Below are positions 1-8,040 of a DNA stretch of 20,135 nt, piece by piece. Made by a program: the position numbers and the translations under genes. This DNA is from CAYSPU01 sp964432995 (GTDB lineage Bacteria; Verrucomicrobiota; Verrucomicrobiia; Limisphaerales; JAHDYP01), in contig CAYSPU010000092.1 of assembly GCA_964432995.1 (NCBI GenBank), positions 1 through 20,135 on the forward strand, written 5' to 3'. Below the pieces are notes generated by a model. The model saw only the letters and a program-made list of their open reading frames with translations, was not told the origin of the DNA and did not search any database. Every line of letters starts with the position of its first letter. Within the stretch, counting starts at the first letter, position 1.

Positions 1-857
1 TGCTGATGGGTGGGAGTGCGCTGGTGGTCATGCTGGCCGCGCGCGGGGCGGTGGGTCTGCTGGTCGTGCTGTACAGCATCAACGTCTTCATCACATTCAG
101 TCTCTCGCAACTGGGGATGGTGCGGCACTGGTGGCGGGTGCGGGCGGCGGATGACACCTGGAAACAGAAGCTGGCCGTGAATGGTCTGGGACTCGTTATG
201 ACAAGCTTCATCCTGTTCTCGCTGTGCCTGGTGAAATTCCACGAGGGTGGTTGGATCACCCTCTTCGTCACGGGGGCGTTGATCGGCGGGGCATTTGCCG
301 TGAAGCGACACTACGGGCGGGCACTGCTTGACCTCAAACGTCTGGAAGAGCTGGTTTCGCCGAATGACAATGGGGTCCAGGGACTGGGCAGACCTGTCAC
401 CAAAGGCCGAACGGCAATCGTGCTTGTCAATGGCTTCAACGGGCTCGGACTCCACACCTTCCTGGGCATCCCACGGATCTTCCCAGGGACCTTCGGGCAC
501 TTTGTATTCGTGCAGGTGGGTTTGCTGGACGCAGGCAGTTTCAAGGGGGCGAACGAGTTGGAACGGTTGAGAGCGGAAACACGCGCCAGCGCCCAACGCT
601 ACGTGCAGTTCGCACAGCACCAGGGTTTCACCGCCGCATGTGCCACGGAAGTGAGCCATGACGTGGTGGCGACTATCGAGGGCGTGAGCGATCACCTCAT
701 GAAACAGCATCCCGACGCCGTGTTGTTTGGTGGGCAATTGGCGTTCACGCACGAAACGGTATGGACTCGCTGGTTGCACAACTACGTGGTGTTCGCCCTC
801 CAGCGCATCTTCTGCCGACAAGGCGTGCCTTTTGTCATCGTGCCGGCACGGGTTTGA
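1..857 (+). CDS. APC-superfamily (amino acid or K+) permease, C-terminal part; 5' end outside window
   Basis: The reading frame is open to the left edge, so this is only the 3' part of a gene (284 residues visible, frame beginning at base 3); the ATG at 6 is internal or coincidental. The visible N-terminal ~100 residues hold hydrophobic segments, including the YSINVFITFSLSQLGM segment typical of the last helices of large APC permeases, followed by a basic loop (VRHWWRVR) and two further helices. The remaining ~170 residues are soluble. They contain the strand-rich stretch TAIVLVNGFNGLGLHT and, near the end, DAVLFGGQLAF and VPFVIVPARV, resembling a cytoplasmic UspA-like regulatory domain. The substrate cannot be told from this part. 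The stop codon lies 5 bp from the stop of the convergent gene. Family call is fairly sure, substrate unknown. Confidence 0.72.
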   Translation, partial: LMGGSALVVMLAARGAVGLLVVLYSINVFITFSLSQLGMVRHWWRVRAADDTWKQKLAVNGLGLVMTSFILFSLCLVKFHEGGWITLFVTGALIGGAFAVKRHYGRALLDLKRLEELVSPNDNGVQGLGRPVTKGRTAIVLVNGFNGLGLHTFLGIPRIFPGTFGHFVFVQVGLLDAGSFKGANELERLRAETRASAQRYVQFAQHQGFTAACATEVSHDVVATIEGVSDHLMKQHPDAVLFGGQLAFTHETVWTRWLHNYVVFALQRIFCRQGVPFVIVPARV

Positions 858-862
858 TCAGA

Positions 863-2095
863 TTAGATCCTGAGGAAGATCTTTCGGCGGTACATCCAGA
901 GCAGGATCAGCCAGAGCACCAGGAGAACCAACAGCCGCTCCAGGATGGGCGCGTAGCTGGCTCCCAGGATCTCGAACACGTGCGGACCCAAGTGGGTCTT
1001 CAGACTCCCGCGCACCGCACCGCCCGAGAGCTGCCACATGCAGTAGAGCGCGATGGGATTCAGGCCCGCCACCACCAGCGGAAACGTCCAGCGCCGCCAG
1101 CCGCGTCCTTCGATGATGGCTACGAAGCCCGCCAGCAGCAGGACCACGATCCCGCTGCTGAAGATCGCCCAAGACGGCGTCCAGATCCGCTTCACGATCG
1201 GACACAGCCCTGTCGCCGCCCAAGCGAGCCCCACGCCCACCCCCACGAGGCCGGCGACGGCCAGTCGCCCTGACTTGGCATACGGCGGTCGTTCGCCGCG
1301 GAGATACTCGCCGGCGAGCAGCCCGAAGAGCATCGTCGCGAGCGAGGGCACGAAGTTCAGAGTGTGGTAACCGCCACTGCTGAAGGTGAAGGGAGCTTCG
1401 CGTGGAAAGAGGTTCAGGAACCAATGGTCAAAGGCCGAGGCCAGGTTGGCGTTCTTCTCCCAGTGCGCTTCGAAACCAGTCAGGTGGTTCCAGTCGGCGG
1501 GGATGCCCACGGCGGCCCAGTCGAAATCCGCGGGCGGCAGCGGGTAACAGGCGAAGGCCAACCAATACGCGATGAGAATCCCGACGGCCGCCATCCATTG
1601 CCGCCGGGGCTTGGCGAAGGCGAGCAGGAAGAGGAACGGATAACCGAGCCCGATCTGGGCGAGGACGATGTTGAATCCCCATTGGGTTCGGTTGCTCCAG
1701 GCGGAGGAGAGGAACACGCCCAGCAGGACCAGCAGGAGAGAACGCCACAGCGCGTGAATCAACAGCCGAGCCACGGTTTGTCCCCGGGCCCGTCGGTTGG
1801 CGATCGACCAGGGCACCGCCACCCCCACCATGAACATGAACGCCGGCTGGATGATGTCCCAAAGGGTGCACCCGGCCCAGGTGGCGTGCTCGGTTTGCGC
1901 GCCCAGGAATCGCCAGAGGGCGCTGTCCGGGAAGTGCTTGGCCACCGCGGCGAGCCCCAGGCCGCTGGACGCCATCAGGAGCATGATCGCCCCGCGATAG
2001 GCATCCAGGGAGAGCAGGCGTTCTCCTTTGGCCGGAGGCGCGGCGAGCGTTCCATCAGTGGGGGTGCGTCCCGACATCGTTGCTGACGCGTTCAT
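863..2095 (-). CDS. DUF5009 / heparan-alpha-glucosaminide N-acetyltransferase-like membrane acyltransferase
   Basis: A 410-residue polytopic membrane protein with about ten hydrophobic helices. The N-terminal SLDAYRGAIMLLM motif, the block HATWAGCTLWDIIQPAFMFM followed by VGVAVP, and the segment CPIVKRIWTPSWAIFSSG are the signatures of the bacterial DUF5009 relatives of lysosomal HGSNAT and of YeiB/NagX-type proteins. Known members move an acetyl group across the membrane onto an amino sugar; the substrate here is not known. The frame is open further up to a TTG at 2236, but the added residues look non-coding (Arg/Ala/Cys-rich), so I prefer the ATG at 2095; the ATG at 2077 is a second choice. 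No convincing Shine-Dalgarno precedes either. It is last in the minus-strand gene series and ends 5 bp from the convergent permease gene. Confidence 0.85.
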   Translation of the reverse strand: MNASATMSGRTPTDGTLAAPPAKGERLLSLDAYRGAIMLLMASSGLGLAAVAKHFPDSALWRFLGAQTEHATWAGCTLWDIIQPAFMFMVGVAVPWSIANRRARGQTVARLLIHALWRSLLLVLLGVFLSSAWSNRTQWGFNIVLAQIGLGYPFLFLLAFAKPRRQWMAAVGILIAYWLAFACYPLPPADFDWAAVGIPADWNHLTGFEAHWEKNANLASAFDHWFLNLFPREAPFTFSSGGYHTLNFVPSLATMLFGLLAGEYLRGERPPYAKSGRLAVAGLVGVGVGLAWAATGLCPIVKRIWTPSWAIFSSGIVVLLLAGFVAIIEGRGWRRWTFPLVVAGLNPIALYCMWQLSGGAVRGSLKTHLGPHVFEILGASYAPILERLLVLLVLWLILLWMYRRKIFLRI

Positions 2096-2371
2096 CGTGC
2101 GGAGCGCCGCGTTGCACGCGGCCAGGATGCATGCGCCTCGGGCCGGCAACACGCCGGCGCTCCAGCGGGAGAACACGTCCGGAGAAATCGGCCGACCCAA
2201 GGCGTGCCAGCGGTGCTCGACCAGGTTGGCGGCCAAGGCAGCAAGGAAGATCGGATCCCGAAGGCGTTTGTCTTCATCGGAGATTGTATCCCGGAATGCA
2301 ACCGCGGTTCACGGCCGGAAATCTCAGACTAAGGAATGGCTGCATATTCCAGTTGGGGAATGGTATCGGCT
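2096..2371. other. Intergenic region with a GC-rich hairpin
   Basis: This 276-bp gap holds no convincing gene. The TTG-started extension of the acyltransferase frame and the plus-strand frames are Arg/Ala-rich shadows. The only structure I see is gccggc-aacac-gccggc at 2142-2158, a 6-bp stem that lies ahead of the acyltransferase start on the minus strand and resembles the repeat at 7822-7874. A promoter for the acyltransferase could lie here, but I find no good -35/-10 pair. Confidence 0.4.
2142..2158. repeat. Small inverted repeat, gccggc stem
   Basis: Perfect 6-bp inverted repeat (2142-2147 with 2153-2158) around a 5-nt loop, aacac. On the minus strand it sits in a context reading gcgccggc...gccggc, which is the same core as the second hairpin of the element at 7822-7874. 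It lies about 45-65 bp upstream of the acyltransferase ATG. It may be a degenerate copy of a dispersed palindromic repeat; a short GC stem can also arise by chance in this base composition. Confidence 0.4.
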
Positions 2372-2647
2372 TCAGCGTCTCCCCGCGGCTTCGAGGAGCT
2401 GCTCGATCTCGAACCCCAGGGGTTGGCGCGCGGCGATCTTCTGACGGGCGTTCACGATGGCGGCCTCGAGACCGGGCGGGGTCTGGTCCTTCCACCAGTT
2501 CATCCGTTCGCTGGAAGACCACACATACTCGTCCGTCGTATAGAGCGCCCAGTAAGTGTTGTGCTCGAACCACCGTGCCCGTTCTTCGGGCGTCAGACGG
2601 TAGGAAGTGGCGCCGATGCCGGTGAAGCGAAGCGCGGTTGGATGCAT
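2372..2647 (-). pseudogene. C-terminal fragment of a hypothetical protein
   Basis: A 91-residue frame with protein-like composition: TPEERARWFEHNTYWALY, then TDEYVWSSSERMNWW and PPGLEAAIVNARQKI. The aromatic-rich segment looks like the conserved C-terminal end of a much larger protein, from memory a family of several hundred residues in Verrucomicrobiota. A TAG stop lies two codons before the ATG (2651-2653), and the 100 bp further upstream carries no recognisable continuation in any frame. The likeliest reading is that the 5' part was deleted and a remnant remains. It could instead be a real small protein; the 109-bp gap to the methyltransferase gene offers no clear ribosome binding site. 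Function unknown. Confidence 0.5.
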
Positions 2648-2738
2648 GCCCTACGATTGAGCGAGTGACGCCCAGCGTCAATCCGGACCTGCAGGCAGCG
2701 GGTTCGCAGCGGGGCTCGTCAGAGCGCGCCGGTCAAAC

Positions 2739-2752
2739 CGCGTCCGGACGCG
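2739..2752. repeat. 14-bp perfect palindrome after the methyltransferase gene
   Basis: cgcgtccggacgcg is a perfect palindrome that begins 4 bp past the TGA of the methyltransferase gene on the minus strand. It could form a 5-bp stem with a ccgg loop. No T-run follows, so an intrinsic terminator is only weakly supported. Confidence 0.35.
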
Positions 2753-2756
2753 CCAC

Positions 2757-3491
2757 TCAGGGCAACGTCGACCGCGGATCGGGCGAGACCACCGTGAACA
2801 CCAGGAAGTATTCGCGCGGGAGGAAGTCGTGGCGGTGTTCCAGGGCGAATCCCCCGGCGGTCATCTCCGCGACCACCACGCTCTCCTCGAGTCGCCGCGT
2901 CCGGGGCGGTCCCGGTGCGGTGCAATCGGGGCGATACTCGAGAATGGCGACGCGCCCGCCTGGCTTCAGGGCCGCCCGCATCCTCGTCGCGTAATCCACC
3001 CGCCCCTCGATCTCCTTGTAGACGCTCGAGAGGAAGATCAGATCGCACGACCCGGGAGGGAGGCCGGGATCGTCAAAGCCGGCGTGGATCACGGTCACGT
3101 TGGCCAGTCCATGCCGGGCCGCGCGCTTGCGCAACTTGCTGACCATGACTTCCTGCACGTCGGTGGCGTACACACGTCCGTCCGGCCCCACGCGGCGGGA
3201 GAAGCGTTCGGTGAAATACCCGCCGCCGGCGCCGATGTCGGCCACGTGGTCGCCCGCGGAGACCGCGAGCGCATCCAGAATCTCCTCGGGCATCTGCCAG
3301 TGGTCGCGCGATTTAGATTCGAGGTACGGCAGGTAGAGCGGGTTGAAGACCGTGTGCCCCCGATACTCGTGCATGCTGGAGACACACGAGGTGACGAGCA
3401 GCAGCAGCGCCAGACTCCAGGTCGCCAGCGCCCGGAAGCCCGGGTGCCCATCGCCTTCGCGGAAGCTCCAGATGTGGTCCGGCTCAGGCAT
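2757..3491 (-). CDS. Class I SAM-dependent methyltransferase with lipoprotein-like N-terminus
   Basis: 244 residues. A Rossmann methyltransferase domain runs from about residue 65 to 230: motif I is VADIGAGGGYF at 83-93, the acidic residue after strand 2 is D111 in VYATDVQ, and CDLIFLSSVYKEI and LKPGGRVAILEY supply the later motifs. It belongs to the broad UbiE/Methyltransf_11-like group; the substrate cannot be inferred. Ahead of it is a hydrophobic helix, ALATWSLALLLLVTSC, ending in a lipobox-like LVTSC (C36), after a 20-residue polar N-terminus. The start is well supported: GAGGGGGAG (3499-3507) lies 7 nt before the ATG. The gene follows glgP after 42 bp and is probably co-transcribed with it. 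A membrane-anchored methyltransferase is unusual, since SAM is cytoplasmic; the helix may simply be an N-in anchor. Confidence 0.85.
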   Translation of the reverse strand: MPEPDHIWSFREGDGHPGFRALATWSLALLLLVTSCVSSMHEYRGHTVFNPLYLPYLESKSRDHWQMPEEILDALAVSAGDHVADIGAGGGYFTERFSRRVGPDGRVYATDVQEVMVSKLRKRAARHGLANVTVIHAGFDDPGLPPGSCDLIFLSSVYKEIEGRVDYATRMRAALKPGGRVAILEYRPDCTAPGPPRTRRLEESVVVAEMTAGGFALEHRHDFLPREYFLVFTVVSPDPRSTLP

Positions 3492-3533
3492 CGGGTGGCT
3501 CCCCCTCGCGTGAGGTTTCCCTGGACACCTCCC

Positions 3534-6062
3534 TCAGGACTCGTCCATCTGAATGGGAACCGGCTCCACGTGCCAGATCTCCCGGCAATACTCGGAGATG
3601 GTGCGATCGGAGGAAAAGTACCCCATGCGCGCCACGTTGAGAATCGACATCCGGGTCCAGCTCTCGGGATCGGCGTAGGTGGCGTTGACCCGGTCCTGGG
3701 CGTCGAGGTAGGAGCGGTAATCCGCCAGCAGGAGATAGTGGTCGTGTCCCAGCAGGCCATCCACCAGCGGGCGGAACAAATCCGGATTGCCGCACGAGAA
3801 CACTCCGGACCGGATCTGGTCCAGTGCCAGACGGAGTTCCGCGTCTGCCTCGTACAGTTCCCGCGGCCGATAGCCGTGCTCCCGCAGCGCCTGCGCCTCG
3901 GTCACCGTCAGCCCGAACAGGAAGAAGTTTTCGTTCCCCACCTGTTCCCGGATCTCGACGTTGGCGCCGTCCAGGGTGCCGATGGTGAGCGCTCCGTTCA
4001 GGGAGAACTTCATGTTGCCGGTCCCCGAGGCTTCCATCCCCGCCGTGGAGATCTGCTCGGACAAGTCGGCTGCCGGGTAGATCTTCTGCGCCACCTTGAC
4101 GTTGAAGTCCGGGATGAACGCCACGCTTAGGCGCCCGCGAACCAGGGGATCCCGGTTGACGACGTCGGCCACGGAATTGATGAGTTTGATGATCAGCTTG
4201 GCCATGAAGTAGCCCGGAGCGGCTTTCCCCCCGAAGAGCACCGTGCGCGGCGGCACCGCCAACTGCGGGTTCTGCCGCAGGCGATTGTAGAGCGTCACGA
4301 CGTGGAGCACGTTCAGATGCTGCCGCTTGTATTCGTGCAACCGCTTCACCTGGATGTCGAACAGGGAGGCGGGCTGGACCTCGACCCCCGCCCGTTCATG
4401 GACCAGGCGGGCGAGCAGTTCCTTGTTGCGCTGTTTCACCGCCCGCCATTCCTTGCCGAAGTCCGGATCGCCGGCAAACCGCTCGAGCTGGCGCAGTTCG
4501 TCCAGGTCCCGGGGCCAGCGATCGCCAATGGCGCGCGTAATGAGCGCCGCCAGATCCGGATTGCTCAGCAGCAGGAAGCGCCGCGGCGTCACCCCGTTGG
4601 TCTTGTTGCCGAACTTCTCCGGGCTGAATTCGTGGAAGTCGCGAAACAACGTCGCCTGCAGCAGCTCCGAGTGCAGCCGGGCCACGCCGTTGATCGCGTG
4701 GCTCCCCAGGCAAGCCAGATTCGCCATGCGGACCTGGCGGTCGCCCCCCTCGTCGATCAGCGACATCCGCCGCACCCGGTCGTCGTCCCCGGGATAGCGC
4801 ACGTGCAGTTCGTCCAGGAACCGGCGGTTGATCTCGTAGATGATCTCGAGGTGCCGGGGGAGCAGGCGGCCAAAGAGCGGGACCGCCCATCGCTCCAGGG
4901 CCTCCGGCATCAGCGTGTGGTTCGTATACCCGAAGATCTTCCGCGTGTTCTCCCACGCCTGGTCCCACGGCAGGGAGTGGACGTCCACCAACAGCCGCAT
5001 CAGCTCCGCCACCGCAATCGCCGGGTGCGTGTCGTTCAGTTGCACCGCCCACTTCTCGTGCATCCGGTCCATCCGGTCGCTGCGCTGCCGGTACATCCGG
5101 ATCATGTCCTGCAGCGCGCAGGACACGAAGAAATACTGTTGCTGCAGGCGCAGCTCTTTCCCCTGGGACGACGCGTCGTTCGGATACAGCACTTTGCTGA
5201 TGTTCTCCGACACCATCTTCTCCATCACCGCCCCCTCGTAGTCCCCCGTGTTGAACGCCTGAAAGTCGAACGACTCGGTCGCCTCCGCCTTCCAGAGCCG
5301 GAGCAGGTTCACCGTGTTGTTCCGATACCCGGCCACCGGAGTGTCATACGCCACGCCGCGCACCACCCGACCCGGAATCCACCGCACCCGGTAGGCGCCG
5401 TTCTCCGTGCGCGCCTCCGTGTGCCCCCCCAGCGGGACGTCCATCACGATCTCCGGCCGTTGGATTTCCCACGGGTTGCCGAACCGCAACCACTTGTCGG
5501 TGATCTCCAACTGCCAACCGTCCCGAATGGTCTGGTCGAAGATGCCATATTCGTAGCGGATTCCGTAACCCACCGCGGGCACCTGCAGCGTCGCCAGCGA
5601 GTCCAGAAAACACGCCGCCAACCTCCCCAGACCGCCATTGCCCAAACCCGGTTCCTCCTCCTGCTCCAGCAGGTCTTCGAGGTCGATCTCGAAGCCGGCC
5701 ATCGCCTGACGCGCCGCGTCGTAGATGCCCAGGTTCACCAGGTTGTTCCCCAACTGCGGCCCCAACAGGAACTCGGCCGAGAGGTAGCAGACGGACCGGC
5801 TCTTCTCCCGGAAATACGTCTCCGCCGTGTTCACCCACCGATGGAGCAGACGGTCGCGAATCGTGTACGCCAACGCCATGTACTGATCGTTCCGCGTCGC
5901 GACGGCCGGAAACCGCGCCAGCAGGTAATACAGGTTCTCCTGAAATGCCCGCGCGATGGTCTCCGGCTTCAGCCCCGTCCGTATGTTGTCGCACGAACTC
6001 GTGTCCCGCGACTTCGACTCCTTGGGTGCCTTCTTCATGGTGGATGGAGGTTTGGCGGGCAT
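3534..6062 (-). CDS. glgP: Glycogen/alpha-glucan phosphorylase (GT35)
   Basis: 842 residues, close to the usual 800-850 of the family. It releases glucose-1-phosphate from the non-reducing ends of glycogen or maltodextrin using pyridoxal phosphate. The sequence carries SVCYLSAEFLLGPQLGNNL near the N-terminus, the glycine-rich PGLGNGGLGRLAACFLDS block, VQLNDTHPAIAV, KRLHEYKRQ, and the PLP site EASGTGNMKFSLNGA, where K685 (codon 4008-4010) should form the Schiff base. It is cytoplasmic. The ATG at 6062 has GGGAGG directly against it, which is too close to be an ideal ribosome site; the ATG nine codons on (6038) is an alternative, and the first 20 residues are basic and low-complexity, so the exact start is uncertain. 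It lies 83 bp behind the small membrane protein gene and 42 bp ahead of the methyltransferase gene on the same strand. Confidence 0.97.
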   Translation of the reverse strand: MPAKPPSTMKKAPKESKSRDTSSCDNIRTGLKPETIARAFQENLYYLLARFPAVATRNDQYMALAYTIRDRLLHRWVNTAETYFREKSRSVCYLSAEFLLGPQLGNNLVNLGIYDAARQAMAGFEIDLEDLLEQEEEPGLGNGGLGRLAACFLDSLATLQVPAVGYGIRYEYGIFDQTIRDGWQLEITDKWLRFGNPWEIQRPEIVMDVPLGGHTEARTENGAYRVRWIPGRVVRGVAYDTPVAGYRNNTVNLLRLWKAEATESFDFQAFNTGDYEGAVMEKMVSENISKVLYPNDASSQGKELRLQQQYFFVSCALQDMIRMYRQRSDRMDRMHEKWAVQLNDTHPAIAVAELMRLLVDVHSLPWDQAWENTRKIFGYTNHTLMPEALERWAVPLFGRLLPRHLEIIYEINRRFLDELHVRYPGDDDRVRRMSLIDEGGDRQVRMANLACLGSHAINGVARLHSELLQATLFRDFHEFSPEKFGNKTNGVTPRRFLLLSNPDLAALITRAIGDRWPRDLDELRQLERFAGDPDFGKEWRAVKQRNKELLARLVHERAGVEVQPASLFDIQVKRLHEYKRQHLNVLHVVTLYNRLRQNPQLAVPPRTVLFGGKAAPGYFMAKLIIKLINSVADVVNRDPLVRGRLSVAFIPDFNVKVAQKIYPAADLSEQISTAGMEASGTGNMKFSLNGALTIGTLDGANVEIREQVGNENFFLFGLTVTEAQALREHGYRPRELYEADAELRLALDQIRSGVFSCGNPDLFRPLVDGLLGHDHYLLLADYRSYLDAQDRVNATYADPESWTRMSILNVARMGYFSSDRTISEYCREIWHVEPVPIQMDES

Positions 6063-6145
6063 CCTCCCGAGGTCAGCGCCTTTCCCCGCGCCCTGGCACG
6101 CCGCGGCGGACCGCTCCCCGGCTCACTCCCGCTCATGTCTCTACC

Positions 6146-6484
6146 CTAACGCCATCGTCCGACAGAAAGAAAGGCGAAACGGGAACCGGACCGGTGCCAC
6201 CGCCACAGCCCCCCCAGAGCGGCGGCGATCAGCAGAATCGGCACCAGGAGAACCCACGCGAAGTACAGGACCATGAATAAGCAGCCGAAGAAAGCGCCCG
6301 TCGCGTCGCTCACCGCCGCCGGCGGCGCCGTCCCGCTCAGAAACGACGTGAACTCGCGCAGACCGGCCAACTCGGCGACTCCATAGGCCACCGCGAGAAA
6401 CACCGCGCGCCGGATGAAGTCCTTTGGAGAGAAGGCGTCTGCTTTCCAAAGTCGGCCCAGCCAGCTTCGCGGGGGAGTCCTCAT
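6146..6484 (-). CDS. Small two- to three-helix membrane protein, unknown function
   Basis: 112 residues with no recognised family. A short basic N-terminus (MRTPPRSWLGRLWK) leads into one hydrophobic helix near 26-42 (FIRRAVFLAVAYGVAEL); a second long hydrophobic block covers about 63-92 (GAFFGCLFMVLYFAWVLLVPILLIAAA). The C-terminus is basic. The start chosen is the ATG at 6484, whose ATGA overlaps the TGA of the preceding gene and which has GGGAGG at 6491-6496 with a 6-nt spacer. The frame could begin ten codons earlier, but the coupling and ribosome site argue for 6484. Translational coupling suggests that it works with the protein encoded just upstream. Confidence 0.75.
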   Translation of the reverse strand: MRTPPRSWLGRLWKADAFSPKDFIRRAVFLAVAYGVAELAGLREFTSFLSGTAPPAAVSDATGAFFGCLFMVLYFAWVLLVPILLIAAALGGLWRWHRSGSRFAFLSVGRWR

Positions 6485-7683
6485 CGGGCGCCTCCCGGCC
6501 TCACCTTCTCCCACAGGGGCCCGAGTACGGCCGCGTACAAGATTGCTGCGTCCCCCACCGCATTGCTGCCGCAGTACCGAAGGCCTCCGTCCTTCCGCGA
6601 AGGAAAGGCCGCGAAATCCAGCGTCGTCGCCAGCGCCCGGGCAAACTCCTCGTCACCAAAAGTCGTGGCGCCCAGGAACGCCATCCCGCTCGCTCCCGCG
6701 CTCACCTCGAGCACGGGGATGACCGCTCCGGAGTCGACATCGTTCGGGCTCTCCCAGGAGGCGGGCCATTCCCGGGCGTAGCCGAAGCCCAGCAGCGTGC
6801 GGCCCATCTCGCGCCGGGCCCGCACATATTGGTCCCGGGCAAACTCCGGGTCGACCGTGTCGAGGAAGTGCGCCACCGCCCAGATCGTGGAACCCTCCGG
6901 GCCGTCCATGGGCTGACCATCCAGCGTGTAGCTGGAAACGAGCAGGCCTGTACCCCGGTCGATCAACCGTTCCTGGGCGACACGCAGCCATTCTCTCCGC
7001 AACGCCGAGTGATCCGTTCCGTCGAGCGAATCGGCAACGCACAAGGCCGCCAGCGCCACCGCGTGGTCAAACGTCCAGCACTCGTCCGGGTAACTCTCCA
7101 TCGCCAGGACAGGGCTGCTCCGCCAGCGTCCGGCAATCATTTCCAGTCGCTCATGCATCGCCGCCCGGTATTCCGGTTTCTCGGCCAGCACCCGCCGCGC
7201 CCCCAGCATCAGGGCGATCTCCCCGTCGACAAACAAGCTCCGGACCGGACTCACTCGAAACGGGCTGGCGCGGCCATAGGCCATCAGGAAGCAGAAACAG
7301 CCGCCTCTCCTTTCCAGCTCCAGAGTCTCCTCGATGATCTGGTCCATCACCGGCAAGTACTGGGAGACGGCGGCCGGCTCGCGGAGTCCCATGTTTGCCA
7401 GCGACCACACAAAGAACGAACGCCCCATGAAATCCCATTCCGGATTGTGTTTGCGCATCCGGCCCAGTTCGCGCTCCCGGAGTTCCGGCTGCTGCCACAT
7501 CCGCAAGTGACGGGTCGCCAACTCCCGCGCTCGCGGGGAAACCTCTTGAGCCCGGTGGAAGTCCGAGGCCGGTCGGCGAAAGAGGAGTTGGACACACGGC
7601 AGCCAGAGCGCCGTGGCCACCAGAAGGCTGGCCAAGCCAACACCCCGGCGACGCCACGCCTCACGTTGATCGTTGGTTCCCAT
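6481..7683 (-). CDS. Membrane-anchored alpha/alpha-barrel protein, possibly linalool dehydratase/isomerase-like
   Basis: 400 residues. One signal-anchor helix (about 14-34, VGLASLLVATALWLPCVQLL) is followed by an all-helical domain with repeated helix pairs. Conserved-looking stretches are GRSFFVWSLANMGLRE (87-102), MESYPDECWTFDHAVALAAL (195-214) and LDGQPMDGPEGSTIWAVAHF. The layout and these motifs recall the linalool dehydratase/isomerase-type (alpha/alpha)6 barrel; I make that link from memory and with only moderate confidence, and it says little about substrate, since most relatives are uncharacterised. The catalytic domain would lie outside the cytoplasmic membrane. The ATG at 7683 has no clear Shine-Dalgarno. 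It overlaps the next gene by ATGA (6481-6484) and appears to open the series leading to glgP. Confidence 0.72.
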   Translation of the reverse strand: MGTNDQREAWRRRGVGLASLLVATALWLPCVQLLFRRPASDFHRAQEVSPRARELATRHLRMWQQPELRERELGRMRKHNPEWDFMGRSFFVWSLANMGLREPAAVSQYLPVMDQIIEETLELERRGGCFCFLMAYGRASPFRVSPVRSLFVDGEIALMLGARRVLAEKPEYRAAMHERLEMIAGRWRSSPVLAMESYPDECWTFDHAVALAALCVADSLDGTDHSALRREWLRVAQERLIDRGTGLLVSSYTLDGQPMDGPEGSTIWAVAHFLDTVDPEFARDQYVRARREMGRTLLGFGYAREWPASWESPNDVDSGAVIPVLEVSAGASGMAFLGATTFGDEEFARALATTLDFAAFPSRKDGGLRYCGSNAVGDAAILYAAVLGPLWEKVRPGGAR

Positions 7684-7821
7684 CGCTCAAACCGGATCGA
7701 CTCGCGCACCTTTCTACTCGAGCCCGGCAATCCCGCGCAACTGGAACTGCCGGTCCGCTTCCGGACGTGGCGCTCCGTCCTGAATCCCGGCGCGAAACTG
7801 CCCCCTGGCCGCTCCGGCTGC

Positions 7822-7874
7822 CGTAGCGCCGACATTCCTGTCGGCGTCATGCCGGCTGGAAAGCCGGCGCTACG
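7822..7874. repeat. 53-bp cruciform-type palindromic element
   Basis: Outer arms cgtag/ctacg (7822-7826 and 7870-7874) enclose two hairpins. The first is cgccgaca-ttcc-tgtcggcg (7827-7846, 8 perfect bp). The second is gccggct-ggaa-agccggc (7851-7868, 7 perfect bp). The arms alternatively pair as one 9-bp stem, cgtagcgcc with ggcgctacg (7822-7830 with 7866-7874). From memory, intergenic repeats of this tagcgccg type are common in Verrucomicrobiota genomes; only this full copy is in the window. Confidence 0.75.
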
Positions 7875-7988
7875 TAGTTCATGGACCCCACGCGCATCCA
7901 GCCGCCGAATGTCCGTGCTTCCCGCGGACCTCGTAGTCGGTGGGTTCTCACTCCGAAAAACCGGCGATATTTGAGGTGTTTTTGGTAG

Positions 7989-8031
7989 CTGGCTACGTTG
8001 GGTAGCGCTCTACTTTCGCGCTAATAGCCAG
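7989..8031. repeat. Nested inverted repeat
   Basis: Outer arms ctggcta (7989-7995) and tagccag (8025-8031), with an inner pair tagcgc (8003-8008) and gcgcta (8018-8023) around a 9-nt loop. Both are perfect. The element shares the tagcgc core with the repeat at 7822-7874. It ends 10 bp before a further hairpin. Confidence 0.6.
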
Positions 8032-8040
8032 TGGTCGTGC

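Noticed and set aside
4302..6149. 615-residue plus-strand frame
   Set aside because: Antisense to glgP, rich in His/Arg/Pro/Gln, with no domain; glgP is beyond doubt.
6424..7974. 516-residue plus-strand frame
   Set aside because: Antisense to the anchored alpha/alpha-barrel protein; composition is that of a shadow frame.
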